Numbered from the stretch's first letter, positions 43,831 through 53,811 are shown. The stretch: 64,000 bases of DNA from Maratus speciosus (GCA_963932465.1 OZ010800.1:29390852-29454851); one strand, 5' to 3'. The notes: generated by a model from the sequence alone, not told the origin. Numbers and translations are program-made.

Positions 43831-44037
43831 GTAGGAGCAAATTTGAAATGTCACGGTGCAGGTGATTTGTGGAAGAAATTGCTGGTCTTCTTCCAGACGT
43901 GAAAATTGTTCCATATTCAGATAAAATTTCTTCACACTTTGCGGCTGAACGAAGGACTGGATTTTCTTCAATCTCCTTTCAATTTGAGCTGAAACACGGT
44001 ATGGAGGGATAAAAGAATATTGAATGAACGTAGGCAA
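43828..44037 (-). CDS. Unrecognised 69-residue open frame upstream of the acidic-tail fragment
   Basis: Minus-strand open frame starting MPTFIQYSFIPPYRVSAQIE, with a basic, Gln/Leu-rich middle. It lies just upstream, on the same strand, of the broken open frame at 43,462-43,830 and may be an earlier part of the same transposon gene. I see no domain motif, and at this length chance is quite possible. Confidence 0.2.
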   Translation of the reverse strand: MPTFIQYSFIPPYRVSAQIERRLKKIQSFVQPQSVKKFYLNMEQFSRLEEDQQFLPQITCTVTFQICSY

Positions 44038-44142
44038 GTTATTGTATTAATAAAATATTATGGCATCGTGATAATTAATTAATCAAAATATGCTAAGAAT
44101 GATATTATTATGTTATCAATTAATTATGCATTATATTACCCC

Positions 44143-44571
44143 CAGGGTGGATTACCTATAAGGCAACTTAGGCTATAGCCAAGGGGCTTACGTTAGGTAG
44201 GGTTCACAAAATTAAGAACTTTAAAGTTTTTAAATTTAACGAAATAAGAATAATTTAAAATTTTAAGGAAAAGTGTTAAATAAAAAATTAATTTGTAATA
44301 ATTACATTTAAAACAATTTTTCTACTTCTCGATACACCAACTCAAAATTCTCTCAGATTTTAAGTGTAACAAAAGCCCATTCATTTCCAATCTACAATCC
44401 TCAAAATACTAAAATTTATAAAGCAAAATTTAAATGTATTATTAATTAATTAAATAGATTAAAAAATTCTTAAATTTGTCAAAGAAAATTCACTTACAGT
44501 TTTATGAATGGGGGGAAGGGGGCGGAAAAGTACTTTGGCCTAGGGCGTCAAAAAATGATAAATCACCCCTG
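44143..44571. mobile_element. Possible hAT-like miniature element with CAGGG ends
   Basis: Begins CAGGGTGGATTA and ends, in reverse complement, CAGGGGTGATTTA. The left part reads GGCAACTTAGGCTATAGCC and the right part holds the inverse TTTGGCCTAGGGCG motif. No clear 8-bp target duplication is visible, so the ends are imperfectly placed. Nested in the 2.03-kb element. Confidence 0.5.
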
Positions 44572-44988
44572 GTTATCAAAAGGTGTACATTACCTTTGAA
44601 TTTTGGGTTTTCTCCTTTACCACGTCGTCGATCCACTTTGCCACTTCCTTGGTTGATTAGTAGACACTTCTTCCAGAAACACTTTATAGTCGGAGAAAAC
44701 ACGAAGCTAAATTATTAGAAAATTTGTATGCACCAAGGAAGACCAGTCACAGGCGAGAGAAAACATGATAACGTTAATCTAATCAACAAGTGAGAAGTTA
44801 TTGTGGGGTCGAGCAGAAGTCTCAGTTAGCGGATATGGAGATGGCCGGTTTTGAAACTCACCGGCCGAAGGATTTGGCCGCTTTCACATTTTCAATTTTT
44901 GAGGAGTTGGCCGGTTTTGCAACTAGACGACACAATTACAAATCATCATCGATTTCCAATTACTAAAATTAAATTACGAAATTTAGCT

Positions 44989-44992
<4 letters not shown>

Positions 44993-45030
<38 letters not shown>
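44993..45030. repeat. (TA)n microsatellite at the 3' end of the RTE copy
   Basis: A run of about 38 bp of alternating T and A directly next to the GATGATGAT-type 3' tail of the minus-strand LINE. RTE elements often end in short tandem repeats, so the tract may have grown from the insertion tail. Confidence 0.8.
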
Positions 45031-45032
<2 letters not shown>

Positions 45033-45034
45033 TC

Positions 45035-45917
45035 ATGATCATCATCCTCATCAACAACCGTTTTCAATCCACTGCTGGATGTAAGTCTCCCCCAGATTTT
45101 TCCAATGTTTTCTGTCTAGTGCTTTAGTCATCCAATTTACACCGGCTACTTTTCTGATTTCATCACTCCATCTTACTTGAGGTCGTCTTCTTGGCCGTTT
45201 TACATCTCTGGGATACCACTGTAGGGTGTTTGTGCTCCATCTATTGTCTTGTCTTCCTGCAATGTACCCAGCACATTTCCATTTTTTCCACATAACTTTG
45301 CACTTCTTTAATTTCAGTGTTGTTGTAGACAATTTTCTTTTTTGGTGCAAATGAATTGAACATCACCTTAGTCTTTTCCAAGTTTATTTTTAATCCCACA
45401 TTAATGCTAGCTTCTGCCAACTCTTTTAGCATATTTTCCAATTCTTCAGGACTGTTACCGAAAATTACAATGTCGTCAGCGAATCGGAGATGACTTAAAT
45501 ATTCCCCATTTATTCTACTCCCTTTGTTTTCCCAATCCAGCCTCTTGAAAATATTTTCTAAGACAGCCGTAAAAAGCTTAGGCGAAATGGTGTCTCCTTG
45601 TCTTACCCCTCTTCCAAGCTTGATCTTTGCTTTTCCTTTGTCCAAGCGGATGGTTGCTGTTGCTTTCTTGTAAATCTTCTTTATAATATTGATGTAAGGT
45701 TTGTCTATACCAATGTCCTCCAGAGATTCTACTACTGCTGATGTGTAGACCGAATCAAATGCTTTTTCATAATCAATAAAGGAAAGGCAAAGAGGTAAAT
45801 TATATTCCTTGCGTTTTTCAATGAGTTCCCTTACCGTTTGGATATGATCCATTGTGCTGAATCCACTTCGGAATCCTGCTTGTTCTCTAGGTTGAGCTGA
45901 GTAAAGAGCGCTGATTA
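45035..45917 (-). pseudogene. RTE-type LINE reverse transcriptase, 5'-truncated with internal deletion
   Basis: Minus-strand reverse transcriptase relic; the family copies its own RNA into DNA at the target site. It is open from the truncation point (ISALYSAQPREQAGFRSGFS) into the 203-residue frame MDHIQTVREL... That frame holds FIDYEKAFDSV (residues 25-35), RQGDTISPKLF (84-94), the catalytic FADD box (124-127, usually YADD or FADD) and GLKINLEKTKVM. At about 45,325 the frame jumps: after EIKEVQSYV the family's thumb region, roughly 100 or more residues, is missing, and the sequence resumes one frame over with CAGYIAGRQDNRW, RRRPQVRWSDEIRKVAG and WKNLGETYIQQW, the normal RTE C-terminus, ending near 45,051. 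The tail (45,030-45,060) is a GATGAT-type repeat. The endonuclease domain is absent. Dead copy; family call is strong. Confidence 0.9.
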
Positions 45918-45922
45918 TTATA

Positions 45923-45962
<40 letters not shown>

Positions 45963-45969
45963 TTTTTTC
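45918..45969. repeat. (TA)n plus poly-T tract at the truncated 5' side of the RTE copy
   Basis: About 28 bp of alternating TA followed by about 24 T. It sits exactly where the LINE reading frame breaks off. A similar TA tract lies at the 3' side, so the LINE fragment is bracketed by TA tracts. Confidence 0.8.
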
Positions 45970-47635
45970 AAACCTAAATGCAAAAACTTTTATGAACGTA
46001 AGAAATTACAGCCGTGTGTAAAAAGTATCAATAATAAACCATTATTGAAACTAAATAATTGAATATATATTTATTAAAGTATACATAAATAAATATACAG
46101 GAATGTATTTAAAGGTATATATTTTTTTATTATATGGCGATTATAAGCTATTTAGTATAAAAGTACTTTTTGTTTTGTTTTGGAGAGACGTATTCATGTC
46201 TTTTTTGATGCATTCATAGGACGGAACGTCCGCCATGTTTATTTACTGTCCCGGGGGGTTACGACTTGACCCCACTTTGTTTTATATTAAAATATATGTG
46301 AAGAGAAATAAAATCTGTTTAAAAAAGGCAATATAACTTTATGCTACATGCTTTAATTATTATAAAAAACATTTTTAAAAATATGATGGTTAAACAAACT
46401 TGTTTGGACGCAATCGCAAGTCAGAGGAGAAAAATTTTGTTTTAAACAGAATTTCGTCTGAGCAGGTATAATTGTACAGCCGGGAAAATGAAATTTTAAC
46501 ATTTAAGACAGTGTTCGGTTAGAGACAGGTTCCGTTTTCATAGGGTTTCATGTATTATTAGGCCCGGAGTTTATAGCCACTGTCCCGCTTTTTTTCTAGT
46601 TTTCCTACTTTTTGTGACACTCGACCGGACAACTCTAATTGTCACATAGTTTGGCTTAATCTCACTGTATTCATGCTGGTGAAATTTGTCTTCATACCTT
46701 GCAAAGGTTTTTCGATCAATGGTATGTTCTTTTGCAACCGCGTGTGCGCATAACTGATCAGTATCTTCTTTATCCCTTTCAGTGACAAATTACTTTCAGT
46801 ACTAAAATTTTGAAATAAATCGTTGGCACCGGAATTTACGAACAAATTTATTTGGAAATAAGAAAAAGTGTATATTTCACATACATATTAAATGGAAAAT
46901 ATTTCCATTAATCCATACCTCTGCCCCTGAAAGTGCTAAGACGGCTGCTTTCATACTTTCTAGTATTTTCTAGTCTTTTACACTGTTTCTATTTACCTAT
47001 TGTCGCAATATTTAAACGGAAAAAGTTCATATCAACTTTCCCCCTTATATTTCATGAAATTGTTTTTTGCAGTAGCTACTATAACAATTTTTCACATCTT
47101 TCTTTAATCTAAATATTTTCTTTTCCATCACCTTATTTTACCGAGGCTTTACAAAATAAATTTACATTCTTTTTTATATATAACAATTAACCTTTCATTA
47201 TGCATAGTGTATAATAAAAAGATTTCATCTGGCCAACCCTCCATCCCATTGACTTGGTCAAGTCTCCGCACATAGCCCTTTTCTAAAGAATAGCACATTA
47301 TTATATTAAGCCTAACTTACCGTACAATCTTTATGCCTGGAATGAAAGCTCGATATTTCTTCATTACTTAAAACCTACTTACTTAAATTTCTATGATATA
47401 TTTTATCTGAAAAAAGCTTACAAAATATTTCTAAAAAACACAAGTTTTAGGTTGAAAACGCCTCACAATTAATTTTTTCCACACCTATTTCGATTATCTG
47501 CATGAAATAAAGATTGTTGTTTGATCATTCCAGTAGCTTTGGTTGACACCTAATGATAAAACTCTGAATTTTTTTAAATATGAAAACCGGTAGGTGGGTC
47601 GAGCCACCCGTATGGTCAATAGTCCCTAGTCTCAC
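45970..47635. other. Right arm of the P/THAP-type insertion, no gene
   Basis: No convincing gene. A motif like the left terminus, ACTTGACCCCACTTTG, occurs in direct orientation near 46,262, and an inverted GGTCAAGTC motif near 47,260. A minus-strand open frame of 67 codons (46,642-46,845) shows no domain I recognise and may be chance. The terminus TCCCTAGTCTC is at 47,623-47,633. Confidence 0.5.
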
Positions 47636-47985
47636 GTACTCTAGTACAGTTCAGCACTGATTTGCTTTTTAAAATATAAACACGCTAATTTCATGAAACC
47701 CTTAAATAGTGATGAAATAAAAGTTTGTAAAAATAAAATTTAAAACCATTTGTCAAATTTAGCGTACTCTAGTATAGTTTAGCACATTTAAAAAATATAT
47801 AAACAGGCTATTTTTTAATGAAATTCTTACACAGTGATCAAGTAAAAGTTTGTAAAGATACATTTTCAAACCATTTATCAATTTTACTGTACTCTAGTAC
47901 GGTTCAGCACTGATTTACTTTTTAAAAAATAAACACGCTAAATTTTATGGAATTCTTACATAGTAATTAAATAAAAGTTTGTACT
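47636..47985. repeat. Diverged satellite, about 2.5 monomers
   Basis: Satellite resumes after the large insertion with GTACTCTAGTACAG. Blocks near 47,641, 47,771 and 47,893 keep the ~128-bp spacing, but the monomers are no longer typical A, B or C. They read like the monomeric form seen at 53-56 kb. Confidence 0.9.
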
Positions 47986-49367
47986 AAAAAATAATGAATG
48001 TAATAAAAGTTTGTCTAAACATTCCTTGCAAAGAATGTATGCTTTAAGCGTAATCCAATTTTTATTATTATCATCTTGACATGCATCTTTCTTGCCCTTC
48101 TTACTTTTTATTTTCCCGCTTTTCTCCTTTAGTTTTAGTATACTTGATAACATGCCTAACATGGTTAGTCTGTGCAAAAAGAAAAGGAAAAGTTAATAAC
48201 ACTTAATCATCCAGTGCAAAAGAAACTGCGGCATGGGTACCGGAATAGCAGTGCGGCATGTATCCCATTTTGAATGGCGCAGACGTCGGCCATCACAGTT
48301 ACCCACCATCGCTAAGGGGAATGGCGTACCCATACACACAGTACTCTATACAAACGCTACACTTAGTTTTGACTTCGAAATCATGCATGCATTTAGTAAT
48401 TAGTGTATGAAAACTATTTAAATATAACGTGTTTAAAAGTTTGGACAGTGAAATCATGCGCTTACGTCAAATTAAGGATTGTACTTCTACAAGTAAACAT
48501 CGGAATAGGATTCACGCTATATACTGGTTAAAATAATCTCTTTGCGCACCTATACTGTGTGTTTGACGACCATCTATCGATAATTACAAGAAATACACGA
48601 GGTGCGGCATCTATCCCGTATGCGGCAACTCTCCCGGAGTTACCCTACTAGTTCTAGAGGTGGCGAATGCTGTGTGAGAAAGGAACATGCGTTTGGGAGT
48701 GTTTTCTTTTGAAGACCCTGGTTCAAATTCTGATTCAGATGAACTGCCTGCTTCAAAGTTCGAACTATTTTAATCTTCCGAGAATATCTGTATTTTAGAG
48801 AAGAAAAATAATTAACATCCCATCTCGCAGTTTCTCCCTGATTCTCATGGTGACTGATTTCGTTTTCATTGGTTTCAACTGCACGTTCTCCTCTCCTTCT
48901 AGAATTGCTGTCAAGACCTGCTGTGGTCCGTCATACAAATATGTGACTCTGAACGCATCGAAAAAGCGAGAAATATTATAAAAAAAAAGAAAGAGAAACC
49001 GACGAACGAGCCAAACAATACTTACAATTTTTGCTCTCTTATACGGGAAAAGGCCATAAAAATCGCCTAATTCGAAATAAACATAACTATTAAATAATAC
49101 ATAATCAAAGCTTATTTAAACATATCGTACTCTAAACATGACATTTCAAGTTAATTCAGCTGAAATAAATTTAATTTAATATTTTAAAATATTTTATGAA
49201 AAAGTTAAAAAATCAGTATTTGAGCAAAACTTCAAGCCATTTGCGGCAAATGAAGGAACTGTTTAAAAAATCTTAAATTTTTTGTGTGAACTTACTGCCA
49301 CCAGTGGCAAGTTTTCCGCGCTACCCATCATTGAAAATCGAAAAAAAGATTTTTTCGGCCCACCCTA
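47986..49367. other. 1.4-kb non-satellite insert with GTGCGGCAT repeats
   Basis: Separates two pieces of diverged satellite. The motif GTGCGGCATGTATCCC (near 48,251) recurs in the same orientation as GTGCGGCATCTATCCC (near 48,603). Shorter GCGGCA copies lie near 48,228 and 48,623. Such clustered motifs look like subterminal repeats of a DNA transposon, with CTCCCGGAGTTACCCTA (about 48,632-48,648) as a possible end. No clear inverted ends or target duplication were found, and no coding region is visible. Confidence 0.5.
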
Positions 49368-49467
49368 TTACATAGTGATCAATTCAAAGTTTGTAAAAAT
49401 ACATTTTTAAAACGTTTGTCCATATTAGAATACTAGAGTACAGAAGTGATTTACTTTTTTAAATGCA
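49368..49467. repeat. Diverged satellite fragment left of the Tc1 insertion
   Basis: Reads TTACATAGTGATCAATTC, then AAAGTTTGTAAAAATACATT and TACTAGAGTACAGAAGTGAT, the usual satellite order in the monomeric form. Interrupted at TTTTTTAAATGCA by the Tc1 element. Confidence 0.9.
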
Positions 49468-51000
49468 TTGGTTTCCAAAAATTAAGGAAAAAGAACAAAA
49501 ATAGTGATTACTCTAAATATTACATGTAGATTTTAATAAAATTGAGCTACAATATACAACACATAGTAAAGTATAAAATACCATTAAAAGAACTAACCAG
49601 ACGATTGTGGTGTTTCAGAAATTAACACAATTATAAAATAAACAAAATTAATGTGTCAGTTTAGTATAAAAAGTAGGAAAAGTACTAAAAGTAGGAAAGG
49701 AGTTAGTAGGAAAAGTACCTCTCATATGGAGTATGATCACCCCTAGAAGCATAACAGTACATACAGCGATGTGTGATACTGTCAATTATGCGATCGATAA
49801 ATTCGCTAGGAAGTGCGAACCATTACTTTTGTAAAGCAGTTTTAACCGTGGCATGGGTCTGAGAAAGGGGATTGAGAACACATATTCAATATGAGGGGGC
49901 AGCAACACATATTCCTAAAGCATCCCAAATATGCTCTATGGGATTCAATCCAGTGATCGATCCGTCCATTTCATGCGCTGAATTGTTTGGTGCTGAAAAT
50001 AATCTTCCACAACGCGAGACCTGTGCGGTCATGTGTTGTCGTCATGTAACAGGAAATCATTACCTACTGCGCCGGCATAAGGACGCACATAAGCATCAAG
50101 AATATAATGCCTATAGACGTGAGCATTCACAGTTCCACGTAGAAAGACATGGAGGTCTGTAGGTCAACCCAAAGAGATACTACCCCAAACACAGACACTG
50201 CCTCCTCCGTATGAATCTCTTTCTGAAACGTTTGATGGGTGATAGCGTATTCCCTGTTCTCTGCAAATCAAAGAACGCCTACTATCGCTTTGGAGGCTAA
50301 ACCGAGATTCATCCGTGAAGAGATCATGCATCCATTGATCAGCCGCGCAGAGGACATGCTGACGTGCCCACCTTAAACGTTCCCTCCGGTGACGTGAGGT
50401 GAGCGACACACAAATGGCTGGTCGCCTCGCGCAAAGACCACCTTCATGAATCCTTCTAAGCACAGTAGACGTTGATACCAAACTTCCAGTGGCTGCAGCA
50501 AGGGAGGCTCTAAGATGAGATAAGGTTGCTGTTCTATCCTTTCGTACACATAACCGCAAATATCGGTCATCGGTGCTTGTCGTAGCTCTTGCCTGTCCTT
50601 GGCGGAACCTTCTGGAGGCCGAACCAGTGGTTTGAAACTGTTGCCAAAGCCTATGAACAACAGAAGGACTCTCTTTTAGCCATCTGGCCACCGCTGTCTG
50701 ATTTTGACATGTCTCCAATCTTCCAACAGCTCTATATCGCAGTTCTGCGGACTAATGATACCTCTAGGTCATACTAATGAATTGGCTATCTCAGTTTTCA
50801 TATTTCATAATCGATGCGACACCTGCAGCCGCACTGTCTAGCATGCTTTTTTATGCTCCTCACAGATGACGCAATACGATTTCAGCGCCACTAAAATGCA
50901 TTTTGTAATTTTATTCAGCATCTTATAGTTAACAACATATAAAAATTTCATACGGATAGGTTTCTATTTGGACGACTTTGATTTTTCCTTCATTTTTGGA
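49468..51000. mobile_element. Tc1/mariner-type transposon, ~1.53 kb, with inverted ends
   Basis: The left end TTGGTTTCCAAAAATTAAGG (49,468) and the reverse complement of the right end CTGGTTTCCAAAAATGAAGG (ends near 50,994) are clear inverted repeats of roughly 25 bp. Satellite lies on both sides: ...CTTTTTTAAATGCA before and TATACACGCTATTTTTTATG after. The expected TA target duplication is no longer clean on the left. It carries a decayed transposase on the minus strand. Confidence 0.9.
49905..50784 (-). pseudogene. Tc1-type DD34E transposase, inactivated
   Basis: Minus-strand relic of a Tc1-family transposase (cut-and-paste at TA sites). Coding similarity starts near 50,784 (MT, stop, RYH, stop, SAELRYRAVGRLETCQNQ) and is open for 184 residues from 50,718. 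Seen in order: helix-turn-helix parts (QTAVARWLKESPSVVHRLW), RHRRERLRWARQH, and FTDESRF with the first catalytic Asp at 50,311-50,313. Then a stop at 50,164, LHVFLRGTVNAH, and LLHDDNT with the second Asp at 50,038-50,040, a TGA at 50,029-50,031 where the family has Arg (CGA to TGA, CpG decay), and finally LNPIEHIWDALG after a one-base loss, with the Glu at 49,934-49,936. Allowing that one base, 34 residues separate the second Asp from the Glu, as in DD34E Tc1 enzymes. At least four stops and one frameshift make it dead. Confidence 0.92.
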
Positions 51001-51140
51001 AACCAGTTTATATACACGCTATTTTTTATGAAACCCTTACTTAGTGATCAAAATCTTATTTGTAAAAATACCCTTTTTAACCATTTACCCATTTTAGTGT
51101 AATAGAGTCCTAGGGTACAGCACTGATTTCAATTTAAAAA
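51001..51140. repeat. Diverged satellite fragment
   Basis: About one monomer: ACACGCTATTTTTTATGAAA, CTTAGTGATCAAAATC, CATTTACCCATTTTAGTGTA, then GGTACAGCACTGATTTC. Continues the satellite interrupted by the Tc1 element and is broken again at about 51,140. Confidence 0.9.
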
Positions 51141-51339
51141 AAAGTCCTTCCGGCCAGTGCCGGGAGGAAGAGGTAGCTTTCATATTCCTTATTTTAAAAA
51201 AGCCAACTTATATCATTCAAACACACGAAGCTCAATTTAGTGGAAACCGAATATAGGAGATTCAATACTAATTTTTATCAATATAATGAGTGAGAATTTC
51301 GCGAAATTAGTCAGCTTTATCCAAGCTGCTTTTCTTTTC

Positions 51340-52860
51340 ACCACCAAACCTTTTTCAATTTCTAATTTTTTTGCACCTCACTTTAAATATATATATATAT
51401 TTTTATTTAATGGCCGCCATTTTGAAACAAGATGGCTGATGAATCTGGCCAGCGAACTTGGTCGAGGTGTTCATGTATACTATCCACTTGCCTTCTTACA
51501 TCGAAATAGGCGAATACGTGTGTTATCGCGTGACAAATACAAGATCGTTTCAAAATGTTAGCCATGCTAAAAATTCAAAGTGCTATAAATCAACCATTTT
51601 TTAAGATATCAACAAAAGAACAAATTTTCAGAAACAAAAACTGCTCCGGAATCTTTGTATCAAGGCCAAACACATAAAAAAAAACCTTTTTCATTTTCCA
51701 ATTTTTTAATACCTCATTTTGAATTTTAAATTTAATTTTTTTTAAATGGCAACCCTTTTGAAACTAGATGGCGAATGAAGCTGGCCAACGAACTCGGTCG
51801 AGACATTGGTATGTACTATGTACAGACCAAGTTACATCCAAATAGGTTCATAAATACGCCTGTTATCGCGTGACAAAAATCAGGTCGTTTTAAAATGTCA
51901 GCCACAAGAGAAATTCAAAATGCTATTACTCAGCCATTTTTTTTAGATATAGACGAAAGAAAAACTGTTCCGGAATCTTTGTATTAAGGTCAAACACATA
52001 CAAAAAAAATCTTTTTCATTTTCCAATTTTTTGGTATCTCATTTAAATTTTTTTATTTTTTAAATTTTTTAAATGGCCGCCATTTTTAAACAAGATGGCG
52101 GATGAAGCTGGCCAACGAACTCGGTCGAGATATTTGTATGTACTATGTACACACCAAGGTACATCCAAGTCGGGTCATAAATACGCCTGTTATTACGTGA
52201 GAAAAATCAGGACGTTTCAAAATGTCAGCCACGCTAGAAATTCAAAATGCTATAACTCAGCCATTTCTTAAGATATAGACGAAACAAATACTGCTCCCGA
52301 ATCTTTTTATCAAGGTCAAACACATAAGAAGAAAATATTTTTTCAATTTTCAATTTTTGGTACCACATTTCAAATTTAAATTTTTCTTAAAAATTTAAAT
52401 GGCCGCCATTTTTAAACAAGATGGCGGGTGAAGCTGGCCAACGAACCCGGTCGAGACATTGGTATGTGCTATGTATAAACGAAGTTACATCCAAATCGGT
52501 TCATAAATACGCCTTTTATCGCGTGGCAAATTTCAGGACGTTTCAAAATGTCAGCCACGCTAGAAATTCAAAATGCTATAACTCAGCCATTTTTTAAGAT
52601 ATAGACGAAACAAAAACTGCTCCGGAATCTTTGTATAAAAGTCAAATACATAAGAAAAAAATATTTTTCCATTTTTAATTTTTTGGTACCACATTTCAAG
52701 TTTTAAATTTTTTTAAAATGTTTAAATGGCCGCCATTTTGAAACAAAACGGCGGATGAAGCTGGCCAACGAACTCGGTCGAGACATTGGTATGTACTATG
52801 TACACACCGAATTACATCGAAATCGGTTCATAATTACGGGAGTTACAGTGTGACATAGGT
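51340..52860. repeat. ~327-bp tandem repeat, about 4.5 copies
   Basis: The phrase TGGCCGCCATTTTGAAAC or a close variant starts at 51,411, 51,747, 52,074, 52,400 and 52,727, spacings of 336, 327, 326 and 327. Each copy also holds GCTGGCCAACGAACTCGGTC, CGTTTCAAAATGTCAGCCAC and a CTGCTCCGGAATCTTTGTAT block. Copies 3 to 5 are closer to each other than to copy 1. Open frames within it are short and not conserved between copies, so it is not a coding repeat. Confidence 0.9.
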
Positions 52861-52861
52861 C

Positions 52862-52863
<2 letters not shown>

Positions 52864-52893
<30 letters not shown>
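52864..52893. repeat. (TA)n microsatellite
   Basis: About 30 bp of alternating T and A directly after the last 327-bp repeat copy. Confidence 0.9.
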
Positions 52894-52895
<2 letters not shown>

Positions 52896-53020
52896 ATTTT
52901 GAACGGAGGGTGGTTTCGGGGTCTGGGGGTCATGATCGATGAAAATATACCAAAATTTTTTGAAATCGCTTTCCTCCGAACGGCTGCAATAGGTAGCTTT
53001 TTTGTAAAGAAAGCTACCTA

Positions 53021-53460
53021 ATATAAACACGCTTTTTTACGAAATTCTTACATAGTGATCAAATGAAAGTTTGTAAAAATACCTTTTTTAATTATTTACC
53101 AATTTTAGTGTACAGTACAGCACTGATTTACATTTAAAAGTATAAACACTCTATTTTTTATGAAAACACCCTGTGTTTTATGAAACCCTTATATAGCGAT
53201 CAAATCAAAATTTATAAAAATACTTTTTTTTAACCATTTACCAATTTCAGTGTACTAGAACAAAATAAAGCACTGATTTACTTTTTAAAATATAAATGCG
53301 TTTTTTTTTTTTTTTTCTTTTTTTATGATAACACGCGATTTTTTATGAATCCGTTACATAGTGATTACTTCAAAGTTACTAAAAATAATTTTTATCGGTT
53401 TATCCAATTTTGTGTACTAGAGTAGAGCCTTGATTTACTTTTTCAAATTTAAACACGCTA
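53021..53460. repeat. Diverged monomeric satellite
   Basis: Starts ATATAAACACGC. Includes copies with a T-rich expansion near 53,300. Types A, B and C cannot be told apart. Ends at TTTAAACACGCTA where a 463-bp insertion begins. Confidence 0.9.
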
Positions 53461-53544
53461 AACTAATATTTTAACACAATCAAACTGATTGGGAACGTTA
53501 TCATACGAGTTGAATATTTCCAACTGAGCGAAAAAAAAAAAAAA

Positions 53545-53622
53545 CCAGGCCAGGAATTGAACCCCAGATCCTTGCCTTATAGGGCCAATGCTTTACCGTA
53601 TAAGCTAACTGAGCCGACAACC
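53545..53622 (-). ncRNA. tRNA-like SINE head, minus strand
   Basis: On the minus strand it reads GTCGGCTCAGTTAGCTTATA at the A-box position and has a good B box GGTTCAATTCC (53,553-53,563). The anticodon arm (around GGCCCTATAAGGC) pairs poorly and the acceptor ends do not pair, so this is a tRNA-derived SINE or a decayed tRNA gene, not a working tRNA. Confidence 0.55.
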
Positions 53623-53811
53623 AGTGAGCATATTCCGCTCAGATAACCTAATTGGTAATAACATCTGGTCTGTGATGTAGACAACTCAACAGAATAAACC
53701 GCAGGTAAAAGAACGCCATATGAACGATAGTAACGTAGATAAACTATTATTTTAACACAATCAAACTGATTGGTATCTGAGCATTATCTGAGCGAAATAT
53801 GCTGACTGGTT

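Larger units (their letters stand above)
42906..44933. mobile_element. 2.03-kb DNA transposon with 30-bp inverted ends, unclassified
   Basis: The left end (42,906-42,935) and the reverse complement of the right end (44,904-44,933) match at 28 of 30 positions and share CTAGTTGCAAAACCGGCCA. Both ends are flanked by AATT (42,902-42,905 and 44,934-44,937), a possible 4-bp target duplication. AATT is palindromic and the symmetry runs a few bases further out, so the exact end is uncertain. The motif GGCCGGTTTTGCAAC or close variants recurs just inside both ends (near 43,107 and 43,135; 44,842 and 44,910), as subterminal transposase-binding repeats often do. It lies inside the larger P/THAP-type insertion and holds a broken minus-strand open frame and a smaller CAGGG-ended element. 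I cannot assign a superfamily. Confidence 0.8.
36501..47635. mobile_element. ~11.1-kb composite P/THAP-type DNA transposon inserted in satellite
   Basis: The satellite stops at ...AATGTA (36,500) and resumes in register at GTACTCTAGTACAG (47,636), so everything between is inserted. The ends carry GAGACTAGGGA (36,504-36,514) and its reverse complement TCCCTAGTCTC (47,623-47,633). Imperfect subterminal inverted similarity follows: a GGAGGCTTGACC-like motif near 36,710 is matched in reverse near 47,260. The flanking direct repeat I can see is only GTA (36,498-36,500 and 47,636-47,638). Classical P elements duplicate 8 bp, so the superfamily label rests on the THAP/P-type transposase inside and not on the ends. 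The length is inflated by nested insertions and internal tandem repeats. An alternative is that the outer element is another superfamily and the P-type gene is itself nested. Confidence 0.65.
51141..53020. mobile_element. Helentron/HINE-like element with tandem-repeat core and terminal hairpin (tentative)
   Basis: Inserted between two satellite pieces. The left end holds a small hairpin, CCGGC-CAGT-GCCGG (51,150-51,163), then AGGTAGCTTTC (51,171-51,181). The right end is a perfect 11-bp stem, TAGGTAGCTTT (52,990-53,000) with AAAGCTACCTA (53,010-53,020) around a 9-nt loop, directly against the satellite. The left AGGTAGCTTT is thus inverted relative to the right terminus. Subterminal inverted repeats, a minisatellite core and a 3' hairpin are the known layout of non-autonomous Helentrons (HINE/DINE-1 type). 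I see no Rep/helicase gene and cannot confirm the flanking T-T target. Classification is inference. Confidence 0.45.

Noticed and set aside
44476..44718. Overlapping plus- and minus-strand open frames of 66-80 codons
   Set aside because: They span the edge of a small CAGGG-ended element, with no motif and biased purine/pyrimidine runs.
49872..50777. Plus-strand open frames and an extra minus-strand frame in the Tc1 element
   Set aside because: All overlap the recognisable Tc1 transposase in other frames.
51286..51561. 91-codon open frame in the first 327-bp repeat
   Set aside because: Not conserved in the other repeat copies; interrupted at equivalent positions.
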